Shown piece by piece: positions 1 through 5,805 of a DNA stretch of 11,091 nucleotides. The DNA is taken from the NCBI GenBank assembly GCA_016790385.1, contig JAEUNV010000550.1, positions 1 through 11,091 of the forward strand, read 5' to 3'. The notes beneath the pieces were generated by a model. It was given only the letters and a program-made list of their open reading frames with translations. It did no database searches and had not been told where the DNA came from. The position numbers and the translations under genes were made by a program. Each line of letters opens with the position of its first letter. Position 1 is the stretch's first letter. The DNA is from Zoogloea sp. Lineage in GTDB: Bacteria; Pseudomonadota; Gammaproteobacteria; Burkholderiales; Rhodocyclaceae.

Positions 1-2
1 CC

Positions 3-1136
3 CGAATTCCGGCCGTCTTCATGCGCGGTGGTACCAGTAAAGGCGTGTTCTTTCTGGCTGCGGACCTGCCCACTGATCCTGTGCTGCGAGATCGTCTGCT
101 GTTGAGAGTGGTCGGCAGTCCTGACCCCTACGGGAAACAGATCGACGGGATGGGAGCTGCGACTTCCAGCACCAGCAAGGTGGTTATCGTCGCTCCGTCG
201 TCGAGGCCTGATTGCGACGTGGATTACTTGTTTGGTGCTGTCCCGGTGGATCGGCCGGTGATCGACTGGTCGGGCAACTGTGGCAACCTGAGTGCTGCGG
301 TGGGCCCATTTGCCATTCACTCGGGGCTCGTTCAGGCGCCGGTGGAGGGCATGGCGACGGTCAGGATCTGGCAGGCCAATATCGGGCGGCGGATCCTCGC
401 CCACGTGCCGATGCGGGGTGGATTGGTTGAGGAAACCGGGGATTTCATGCTGGACGGGGTCAGTTTTCCGGGTGCAGAGATCCGACTGGAGTTTCTCGAC
501 CCTGCCGAACCGGGGCAGCTTTTTCCCGCTGGCAATCCGGCTGACAGTCTTTCGGTTCCGGGGGTGGGTGCGTTTCCCGCAACGCTCATCGATGCGGGGA
601 ACCCCACCATCTTCATCCATGCGGGCGTTCTTGGCCTGAAGGGCACGGAACTGCCTGCTGCCATCAATCGAGACGCTGATCTGCTTGCCCGCGCCGAAAG
701 GATCCGCGCCGTGGGGGCGATGGCCATGGGGCTGGCGGGTAGCGTTGAAGAGGCTGGCGCGCTTCGCCCCCACACGCCCAAACTCGCGCTGGTTTCACCG
801 CCGGCGGACTATGTCGCCTCCGACGGCCGCCCCGTGTCCCGGGAGGCTATTGATCTGGTGGCGCGTATCTTTTCGATGGGGCAGCTGCATCACGCCATGA
901 CGGGGACCGGGGCCGTCGCATTGGCCGCCGCTGCGGCCATTCCCGGCACCGTCGTCCATGATGTGGCTGCTTCCGTTTCGCGCGGCCAATTGTGTTTCGG
1001 GCATCCGTCCGGGTCTTTGCGTGTGGGTGCCGAGACCCGCCAGATCGATGGTCGGTGGGTCATCGACCGCGTCATCATGAGCCGGTCGGCGCGCATCCTG
1101 ATGGAGGGTTGGGTGAGGATTCCCCCCTATTCCTGA
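3..1136 (+). CDS. prpF: PrpF, 2-methylaconitate cis-trans isomerase (5' partial)
   Basis: PrpF isomerises the 2-methylaconitate made by AcnD so that the methylcitrate cycle can degrade propionyl-CoA; it is a cytosolic enzyme of the diaminopimelate-epimerase-like fold. The frame is open to the window's left edge and reads RIPAVFMRGGTSKG, the usual PrpF beginning, so the Met at position 21 is internal and the true start lies outside. Counting from that Met, Lys53 (in SSTSKV) and Cys87 (in GNCGN) have the same 34-residue spacing as the Lys73/Cys107 pair I recall for Shewanella PrpF, which suggests about 20 residues are missing. Other family signatures are AGNPTIFI and the TGTGAVALAAAAA stretch near the C-terminus. 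The gene ends 29 bp before a convergent KfrA-like gene. It is probably the last gene of a prp cluster to the left (prpB/prpC/acnD), which cannot be seen. No frameshift is visible. Confidence 0.93.
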   Translation, partial: RIPAVFMRGGTSKGVFFLAADLPTDPVLRDRLLLRVVGSPDPYGKQIDGMGAATSSTSKVVIVAPSSRPDCDVDYLFGAVPVDRPVIDWSGNCGNLSAAVGPFAIHSGLVQAPVEGMATVRIWQANIGRRILAHVPMRGGLVEETGDFMLDGVSFPGAEIRLEFLDPAEPGQLFPAGNPADSLSVPGVGAFPATLIDAGNPTIFIHAGVLGLKGTELPAAINRDADLLARAERIRAVGAMAMGLAGSVEEAGALRPHTPKLALVSPPADYVASDGRPVSREAIDLVARIFSMGQLHHAMTGTGAVALAAAAAIPGTVVHDVAASVSRGQLCFGHPSGSLRVGAETRQIDGRWVIDRVIMSRSARILMEGWVRIPPYS

Positions 1137-1165
1137 GCGCTTCCGATCAGCACCCTACCCTGCTT

Positions 1166-2206
1166 TCAACCCTTTTTCCTGAGCATGCCCAGTTCGGCAA
1201 GGGCTTCCGCCAGAGCAGCCTCGGCCCGTTGGGCGCGAGCGGTCTCGGCAAGCCGGACTTCTTCGACTGCCCGGGCTCGCGCTTCAGCCGCTGCCACGGC
1301 GGACTCCTTGCCGTGCGCCGCTTCGCTGGCAGTCTTGAGTTGTGCTTGCAGACGTTCGATTCGTCCTTCGGCGGCAGCGAGGGAGGTTTCCACCTGGCGT
1401 GCGCGGGAAACGGCTTCCCGAAGGGCCGCCTTGGCTTCCTCGGTCTGCTCCCGCTGCCGCGCTTCCCGCTCTTCGCGATTGGCAAGTTGCTGGCGCATGG
1501 CGGTGATCTCGGCTAGCTTTTCCTGGCGGGCCTGATCGATCTGTTTCATGAGCAGTTCGCGATCAAGGGCGCTGCGATCCTGCTCCTCTTTCAAAGAGGC
1601 GTTGTAGCGGTCGCGGTCATTCTGCAGCAGGCGCCCCAGGCGCTCGGATTCGGCGGCAAACTTCTGCTCCCGGGTTTCGGCGCTTTCTTCAAGCTGCCTG
1701 ACCCTGTTCTCAAGACCCTCGCGCTGACGCAGAAATTCAAGCGCCTGACTGCGTAGATCGGCAATGCTGCTGTCCCGCGCCTGAACCCCCTGGCTGAGTG
1801 TCTCGATCTGAGTGCTGGCCTGGGCCGCTTCCGCCTCAAGCTCGGCAATGCGATCCACCGCCGTCTGGAGTCGGGACAGCACGGCCTCCTGCGCCTGCTC
1901 CATGACCTGGCGTTGGCTGGCAAAGACCTGGTCGGCATGCTGCAATGCAATCGTCCAGACTTTGGCCATCAACCCGTCAGTGGAAGATACCAGCTCGTCG
2001 GGCATGCCCGGCACACTGCGTTGGCGGAAGAAGGCGGCGCCGGTGTCACGACGCCACTGGTCTATGTAGCGCTGGACGATTTCGCTTGAGCCCTTGTTGC
2101 CAAGCTCTGCATAGACCAGATTGAAGGATGGGTTCTCGCCCATCGAAAGCAGCTGGAAGCAGATTTGCTCCACCGCTTCAAAGGTGACGCTACTGCTGCG
2201 TGCCAT
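1166..2206 (-). CDS. KfrA-like DNA-binding coiled-coil protein
   Basis: A 346-residue protein. Residues of about 5-60 resemble the KfrA_N (plasmid replication region DNA-binding) domain: a short helical segment with VTFEAVEQICFQLL, then an NPSF..VYAELGNKGS-type helix-turn-helix and a following helix with Trp51. From about residue 95 to 340 it is an almost unbroken heptad-rich Glu/Gln/Arg/Ala coiled coil, as in plasmid KfrA, which binds its own promoter and forms long dimers. I chose ATG at 2206 over the in-frame TTG at 2209 because AGGGGGTGA lies about 7 nt upstream of the ATG. It sits downstream of a tyrosine recombinase on the same strand with an intergenic stretch of about 138 bp. The same family pairing (KfrA_N coiled-coil protein plus tyrosine recombinase) occurs in TnpT/TnpS of Tn4651-type transposons, so a recombination accessory role is possible. 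Autoregulation through the inverted half-sites just upstream is inferred. Which partner it serves is unknown. Confidence 0.85.
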   Translation of the reverse strand: MARSSSVTFEAVEQICFQLLSMGENPSFNLVYAELGNKGSSEIVQRYIDQWRRDTGAAFFRQRSVPGMPDELVSSTDGLMAKVWTIALQHADQVFASQRQVMEQAQEAVLSRLQTAVDRIAELEAEAAQASTQIETLSQGVQARDSSIADLRSQALEFLRQREGLENRVRQLEESAETREQKFAAESERLGRLLQNDRDRYNASLKEEQDRSALDRELLMKQIDQARQEKLAEITAMRQQLANREEREARQREQTEEAKAALREAVSRARQVETSLAAAEGRIERLQAQLKTASEAAHGKESAVAAAEARARAVEEVRLAETARAQRAEAALAEALAELGMLRKKG

Positions 2207-2344
2207 CAAATCACCCCCTGCCTGCCGGATTTGGACAAAAGCCTATCGCGGAGACCATAGCATACGTGTACGTCCGTAATCCGTATCATTTGACACGGTT
2301 TTGAAATCCCGTTTCCCATTTTGGGTGTTCTGACGGAGGTGCTG
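2207..2344 (-). promoter_or_regulatory. Cluster of CCGTA inverted half-sites between recombinase and kfrA-like gene
   Basis: This spacer holds no gene. Between 2262 and 2298 CCGTA-like half-sites recur in both orientations: ATACG at 2262-2266, TACG at 2269-2272, CCGTA at 2274-2278, CCGTAT at 2281-2286 and ACGG at 2295-2298. The first four form an imperfect palindrome centred near 2273/2274, with outer arms ATACG/CGTAT and inner arms ACG/CGT. A second inverted pair is CCGT at 2281-2284 with ACGG at 2295-2298. This could be an operator for autoregulation by the KfrA-like protein or a crossover site for the recombinase. I see no convincing -35/-10 pair and no U-tract terminator. Confidence 0.45.
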
Positions 2345-3613
2345 TCAGGGGGTCTTCTTGTCGGTCCAGTGAAGGCGTTGTTTCTGCGCTTCCTCGTGCC
2401 AACGCTCTTCCTCTTCATGGATGTAGCGCTGGGTGGTGCGAGCGTCGGTATGCCGCGCGTCCTTCTGCACGAAGCGCTCGTCGATACCGCTGTCGAGCTT
2501 GGCGGTGATTCCGGTGTGACGTCCCCAATGGGCCGACGCGGCGCGCAGCTTTTCCTTTTTGTGCTCCGCGTCGTCCGGTAACAGCTCAGCTGCTGCGTTG
2601 AAGATCTTCTTTAGTATCTGGTTGAGCCGGCGTGCCGTGATTGGGCTTCCATCCTTTACGGACACCAGCAGCGGGGTCAAGTCATCCCGGCGGGGCACCG
2701 CAGAGAGGCCCAGGTGCTTGCGATAGCGGATCAGGGCCTTGAGCATGTCGTCTGCGACGGGCACTTTGGCCTTCTTGCCCCCCTTCCCCACCACGTGCCA
2801 CCACCACAGGCCGCGCTCCTCTCGAAAGCTGTTCATGCGGTGGCTTTCCAGTTCGCCAGCGCGGGGGGCCAGCATGTACAGCGTTGCCGCGAGGAAGCGC
2901 GCCCGTTCGTATTCGTTGCGCCCGCGTTCTCCATCCTTGGGCATGGCCTCAATGGCGTCCGTCACGGCCTGCCACATCTGCGTGTCCAGAAAGCGCTCGA
3001 TCTTATCTATCTCGTCGGTGCTCGCCACGGCCCGAAGGGGGCCGCCCACCTCGGCGGACATCTTGCGCCGACGCTGGCGAATCAGCCCGAGGGGATTCCC
3101 GAGCAGGTAGCCCGCATCCACCAGATAACTCATCAGCGAATTGATGGCGGCCATTGCCGTGAGCACCGCACTTTCGCTCAAGGGGCCGACAAAAGGCCGC
3201 CAGCGCTCCGTAATGCGTTCTGCCTTGGGGCCGCACCACAGGGCGGAAGGCTGGGGGTCGGCAAGAAAATTCAGGTAACCCTCGAAGTCCTGGCGGTTGA
3301 GACTGGACAGGGGTTTGCCACAGTCGATCAAAGACCACAGCAGCAGTCGTTCGCACTCCCGCTGGTAAATGCGGTAGGTGCCCGGTGACCGATCGTATTC
3401 GGTAAGAAAACAGCGGATCGCGTCGGCGTCGGTGTCGGCGGTGATCTGAAGGCGGGCCAAATCGGCGCGATTCACGCCATGCCTCCCGTCCAGGTCGGGG
3501 GGGATCGTCAGCTCGTCAAGAGGGCGGATCGGGATGGGGCGTGCATTGGTGTCGGGGTTCTTTGCCTGCATGGGTGCGAGTTTACCCGTCTGGTCGTTGC
3601 CGTCGGACGTCAA
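2345..3613 (-). CDS. Tyrosine recombinase / site-specific integrase
   Basis: A 422-residue member of the phage-integrase (tyrosine recombinase) family, which cuts and rejoins DNA at specific sites through a 3'-phosphotyrosine. All expected catalytic residues can be placed: Arg251 in APRAGEL, Lys277 in VVGKGGKKAKV, His362 and Arg365 in HWGRH, His388 in ARHTD and the nucleophile Tyr397 in TTQRYIH. Residues of about 60-180 look like a SAM-like core-binding domain. Residues 1-45 are an extra, probably disordered, Pro-rich tail. It is longer than XerC/D (about 300 residues). The TTG at 3613 has no clear ribosome binding site; ATG at 3571 (MQAKNPD) is an alternative start that keeps every domain. 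The gene is followed on the same strand by a KfrA-like gene and preceded by a LexA-box region. It appears intact, so activity is plausible. The target site is unknown; no transposase, prophage or tRNA gene lies beside it. Confidence 0.9.
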   Translation of the reverse strand: MTSDGNDQTGKLAPMQAKNPDTNARPIPIRPLDELTIPPDLDGRHGVNRADLARLQITADTDADAIRCFLTEYDRSPGTYRIYQRECERLLLWSLIDCGKPLSSLNRQDFEGYLNFLADPQPSALWCGPKAERITERWRPFVGPLSESAVLTAMAAINSLMSYLVDAGYLLGNPLGLIRQRRRKMSAEVGGPLRAVASTDEIDKIERFLDTQMWQAVTDAIEAMPKDGERGRNEYERARFLAATLYMLAPRAGELESHRMNSFREERGLWWWHVVGKGGKKAKVPVADDMLKALIRYRKHLGLSAVPRRDDLTPLLVSVKDGSPITARRLNQILKKIFNAAAELLPDDAEHKKEKLRAASAHWGRHTGITAKLDSGIDERFVQKDARHTDARTTQRYIHEEEERWHEEAQKQRLHWTDKKTP

Positions 3614-3628
3614 CCATGAACGGTAGGC

Positions 3629-3656
3629 TTGCCATACACAGATAGCTGTATATACT
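3629..3656 (+). promoter_or_regulatory. sigma70-like promoter reading toward the small membrane protein gene
   Basis: TTGCCA at 3629-3634 (5 of 6 matches to TTGACA) and TATACT at 3651-3656 (5 of 6 matches to TATAAT) are 16 bp apart on the plus strand. Transcription should start near 3663, giving a leader of about 95 nt before the ATG at 3758. The stretch is distinctly more AT-rich than its surroundings. The LexA-type box at 3646-3661 covers the -10 element, the normal layout of a repressed SOS promoter. Confidence 0.7.
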
Positions 3657-3661
3657 TACAG
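3646..3661. promoter_or_regulatory. LexA (SOS) box
   Basis: CTGTATATACTTACAG fits the gamma/betaproteobacterial LexA consensus CTGT-N8-ACAG exactly, with the typical AT-rich centre. It overlaps the -10 element of the plus-strand promoter and lies 33 bp upstream of the TTG start of the divergent recombinase. LexA bound here would be expected to block plus-strand transcription and may also affect the recombinase. The assignment rests on motif match and position only. Confidence 0.7.
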
Positions 3662-3674
3662 TTATCGAAAAGAA

Positions 3675-3725
3675 GTCAGGGCAGACGTGCCGCATGAGTC
3701 CTGATCAATGCACTCGAGCCCTGGT
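3675..3725 (+). promoter_or_regulatory. Leader hairpin with a 16-codon upstream ORF
   Basis: In the predicted leader, 3675-3682 (GTCAGGGC) pairs with 3718-3725 (GCCCTGGT): six Watson-Crick pairs plus two G-U pairs at the base. Inside it, GTGC at 3687-3690 pairs with GCAC at 3710-3713 across a symmetric 4 x 4 internal loop. The apical loop contains ATG at 3694, which opens a 16-codon frame ending in TGA at 3742-3744, directly before the AAGGAG at 3746-3751 of the next gene. The pairing was done by eye; the upstream ORF has only a weak ribosome binding site. Confidence 0.4.
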
Positions 3726-3757
3726 CCACCTTGAATCGTTCTGAAAAGGAGTCAATC

Positions 3758-3937
3758 ATGGAAAGCCTCATTTGCCGTGCCCTGATGCTGAGTGGTCTCA
3801 TTGTGGGCGTGCTTCTGGCCGGCGGCCAGGGCGGTCAGGCGCTGGTTCCCGCCATCCTGGCCCTTGTGGGTGGGGCGCTGCTTCGGCGGATCGCCCCTTC
3901 CCTGCCCTGGCGGTTTGACCACGGGCGTCGATACTGA
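3758..3937 (+). CDS. Small hydrophobic membrane protein, unknown function
   Basis: A 59-residue protein that I do not recognise. The start is set by a strong AAAAGGAG (3744-3751) placed 6 nt before ATG at 3758; an in-frame TTG at 3731 lacks such a site. About two thirds of the protein is hydrophobic. One predicted membrane segment spans residues of about 8-22 (ALMLSGLIVGVLLAG), a Gly/Gln turn follows, and a second spans about 28-42 (ALVPAILALVGGALL). The tail of about 16 residues is basic and aromatic (LRRIAPSLPWRFDHGRRY), suggesting a hairpin with the charged end in the cytoplasm. The gene follows a LexA-box promoter and a structured leader and converges on the ankyrin-protein gene. SOS-induced expression is the likely regulation; a role like the small SOS membrane toxins or division inhibitors is conceivable but unproven. 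Confidence 0.6.
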   Translation: MESLICRALMLSGLIVGVLLAGGQGGQALVPAILALVGGALLRRIAPSLPWRFDHGRRY

Positions 3938-3965
3938 TCGGCTTGGCAGGCCGGGCTTCACAACG
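3938..3965. other. Convergent gap without a visible terminator
   Basis: The 28 bp between the convergent ends of the small membrane protein gene and the ankyrin-repeat gene contain only a short GC-rich stretch (GGCTTGGCAGGCC) able to form 3-4 base pairs. There is no strong hairpin with a T-run in either direction. The two transcripts may therefore overlap at their 3' ends. Confidence 0.3.
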
Positions 3966-4649
3966 CTATTTGTCAGTCCCGACAACGCGGGCTTTGCGTG
4001 AGGCCTGGATCAGGCTGGCGATGTCCGTGTTTCGGTTCTTGACGGCCCAACTCTCGGCCGTTTCTTTCTGGTCGTTTTTCCAGTCCGGATCGGCGCCCGC
4101 TTTCAGCAGACGAACCACGACGTCTTCATGCCCGTTGCGGGCGGCAAACATAAGGGGCGTGGCAAGGTTGGGGGCTTTTGCATTGGGGTTTGCACCTTTC
4201 GAGAGCAACAGCTCCACCACGGCCAGACGGCCGTCGAATGCCGCATAGAGAAGCGGATTCCAGCCGGAATGGTCGTATTCGGCCCCAGCAGCGAGCAGCA
4301 ATTGAACGACTTCCAGATGCCCTTTCAGACTGGCGAGCATGAGGGCGCTGTCGCCCGCTGCATTTCGGGCGTTGAGCTTGATGCCGCGTTGTTTGGCAAG
4401 GGCCTCGACAACGCGCGGCTGATCCTCCCGGGCCGCAAGAATGAGCAGGCTGTTTCCATTCTGGTCGGTGGAGTTGATGTCCATGCCCTGGGACACCATC
4501 CGGGTGACCGCGGTCGCGTCCCCCATCTTGGCGGCGTTCAGCAAGTCATCGAGTGACGCCGCGGCAATGGGCATGGACAACTGAAGCCCGAAAATCAGGG
4601 CAATGAGGGTTGGGTTCCGGGGGCGGAAGATCCGTGCAACGGGCTTCAT
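3966..4649 (-). CDS. Exported ankyrin-repeat protein
   Basis: A 227-residue protein. The N-terminus has basic residues (MKPVARIFRPRNP), a hydrophobic stretch of about 14-29 and an AAAS-like signal peptidase site near residue 31, so it should be periplasmic. The absence of a Cys at the cleavage point argues against a lipoprotein. About five ankyrin repeats fill residues 33-215; clear ones are NGNSLLILAAREDQPRVVEALA, AGDSALMLASLKGHLEVVQLLL, the WNPLLYAAFDGRLAVVELLLS unit and NLATPLMFAARNGHEDVVVRLL. Such repeats bind protein partners, which are unknown here. Its ATG overlaps the tatD stop as ATGA, making it the last gene of the mltG operon and probably translationally coupled to tatD. This tatD-ankyrin order is, from memory, common in Rhodocyclales and related betaproteobacteria. 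Confidence 0.88.
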   Translation of the reverse strand: MKPVARIFRPRNPTLIALIFGLQLSMPIAAASLDDLLNAAKMGDATAVTRMVSQGMDINSTDQNGNSLLILAAREDQPRVVEALAKQRGIKLNARNAAGDSALMLASLKGHLEVVQLLLAAGAEYDHSGWNPLLYAAFDGRLAVVELLLSKGANPNAKAPNLATPLMFAARNGHEDVVVRLLKAGADPDWKNDQKETAESWAVKNRNTDIASLIQASRKARVVGTDK

Positions 4650-5419
4650 GAGGGGCTCGCGTCCTTGAACAGTCGAAAGAAATTGCGGGTCGTGGCCTCG
4701 GCCACGCTTGCCAGATTTTCACCGCGCGCGTCGGCAACGGCCTGAGCCACGTGGCGCACATAGGCAGGCTGATTGGTTTTTCCCCGGAAAGGCATCGGTG
4801 CAAGGTAAGGGGCGTCGGTTTCGACGAGCAGTCGGTCTGAAGGAACGAAACGGGCCACGTCACGCAGGGCTTCGGCGTTCTTAAAGCTCACGATCCCGGA
4901 AAACGAAATATGGAAGTTCAGATCCAGCGCCAGCTTGGCCACTTCGAGGGTTTCGGTGAAGCAGTGCATCACGCCTCCAACCTGATCGGCACCCTCCTCC
5001 TGCATGAGGCGCAGGGTATCGGCGGCGGAGTTGCGGGTATGGATGATCAGCGGCTTGGCACAGCTCCGGGCCGCGCGGATGTGCGTGCGAAAACGCGCGC
5101 GCTGCCATTCCGGAGCATCCTTGTGCCAGTAGTAGTCCAGCCCCGTTTCGCCAATGGCCACCACCCTGGGGTGGGCTGCGAGCGCCAGAAGCCTCGCCTC
5201 ATCGGGTTCCTCGCAATCGGCGTTATCGGGGTGCACACCCACCGACGCAAACAGATTGGCGTGGCGCTCGGCCAAGCCAATCACGGCGGGCAGGGTCTCG
5301 AGTTTCACGCTGACGCAAAGCGCATGTGTCACGCCGTTGTCGGCCATGCGCTCGAGAATGTCCGTTTCGTTTTCGATCAGATCGGGGAAATCCAGGTGGC
5401 AGTGGGAATCAACAAGCAT
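4646..5419 (-). CDS. tatD: TatD-family metal-dependent deoxyribonuclease
   Basis: A 257-residue TIM-barrel hydrolase of the TatD/YcfH family, whose members are metal-dependent 3'-5' exonucleases linked to DNA repair and RNA/DNA turnover. Metal ligands are in place: His6 and His8 in DSHCHLD, Glu91 in IGETGLDYYW, His127 in IIHTRN, His152 in GVMHCFTE and Asp202 in ETDAPYLAP. The length matches the family. It lies 17 bp after pilZ and overlaps the ankyrin gene by 4 bp. Next to holB it may be nearer to YcfH/TatD of the E. coli pabC-yceG-tmk-holB-ycfH order than to the tat-locus TatD. No clear ribosome binding site is seen before its ATG, so coupling to upstream translation is likely. The biochemical substrate in this organism cannot be read from the sequence. 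Confidence 0.93.
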   Translation of the reverse strand: MLVDSHCHLDFPDLIENETDILERMADNGVTHALCVSVKLETLPAVIGLAERHANLFASVGVHPDNADCEEPDEARLLALAAHPRVVAIGETGLDYYWHKDAPEWQRARFRTHIRAARSCAKPLIIHTRNSAADTLRLMQEEGADQVGGVMHCFTETLEVAKLALDLNFHISFSGIVSFKNAEALRDVARFVPSDRLLVETDAPYLAPMPFRGKTNQPAYVRHVAQAVADARGENLASVAEATTRNFFRLFKDASPS

Positions 5420-5436
5420 TGAGGGGAGCCGATGCG

Positions 5437-5805
5437 TCAGATTGTGTGGGTTGGACGGGATGAGCCGAGGTGACCGGCAAGAATGTGTTCGATCTGATTA
5501 CGCAAAACCTGCCCGGCTTCGTCCCCCCCGAACTGGACACCGATGCCCTGGGTCTTGTTCCCTTGCGCACCGGGGGGCGTGATCCAGGCAACGGTGCCTG
5601 CCACCGGATGCTTGGTGGTGTCATCCATGATTTGCAGGATCATGAAGATCTCGTCACCGAGTTTGTAGGTCCGCGCGGTGGGAACGAACAGCCCTCCGTT
5701 CTTGATGAACGGCATGTAAGCAGCGTATAGCGCCGACTTTGAGCTGATGTTAAGGGACAGGACGCTCGGGCGCGTCACCGTAGGTCTTTTCGCAGGTTCG
5801 TTCAT
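5437..5805 (-). CDS. pilZ: Type IV pilus PilZ-domain protein
   Basis: A 122-residue PilZ-domain protein of the original type IV pilus PilZ type, needed for pilus assembly or twitching where studied, probably through PilB and FimX-like partners. Visible landmarks are the KNGGLFVPT strand at about residues 35-43, the LGDEIFMILQI strand at 49-59, and GTVAWITPPGAQGNKTQGIGVQF at 70-92. The N-terminal RxxxR and the D/NxSxxG motif used for cyclic-di-GMP binding are not evident (the sequence has LNISSKSALY), as in canonical P. aeruginosa PilZ, which does not bind the nucleotide. ATG at 5805 overlaps the holB stop as ATGA, and tatD follows 17 bp downstream. The holB-pilZ linkage is conserved in many beta- and gammaproteobacteria. 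Confidence 0.93.
   Translation of the reverse strand: MNEPAKRPTVTRPSVLSLNISSKSALYAAYMPFIKNGGLFVPTARTYKLGDEIFMILQIMDDTTKHPVAGTVAWITPPGAQGNKTQGIGVQFGGDEAGQVLRNQIEHILAGHLGSSRPTHTI

Noticed and set aside
1137..1165. Convergent prpF / kfrA-like gap checked for a terminator.
   Set aside because: It has a short T-run but no inverted repeat able to form a stable hairpin.
2290..2295. A perfect TTGACA on the plus strand between the two module genes.
   Set aside because: No -10-like hexamer lies 16-18 bp downstream and no plus-strand gene follows.
2315..2325. CCCA-TTT-TGGG short inverted repeat after the recombinase stop.
   Set aside because: Only four base pairs and no T-run on the minus strand, too weak for a terminator.
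2714..3388. A 224-codon plus-strand open frame opposite the recombinase.
   Set aside because: The recombinase on the other strand has every catalytic residue; the antisense frame shows no family features and is a high-GC shadow.
1140..3725. Possible direct repeats flanking the recombinase module (GATCAGCACCCTACCCTG near 1145 against GATCAATGCACTCGAGCCCTG near 3703).
   Set aside because: They align only with gaps and several mismatches, without a run longer than 5 bases; chance similarity explains them. No att duplication or transposon terminal repeat could be established.
4910..5422. A 170-codon plus-strand frame opposite tatD.
   Set aside because: TatD has all metal ligands; the antisense frame has no domain signature.
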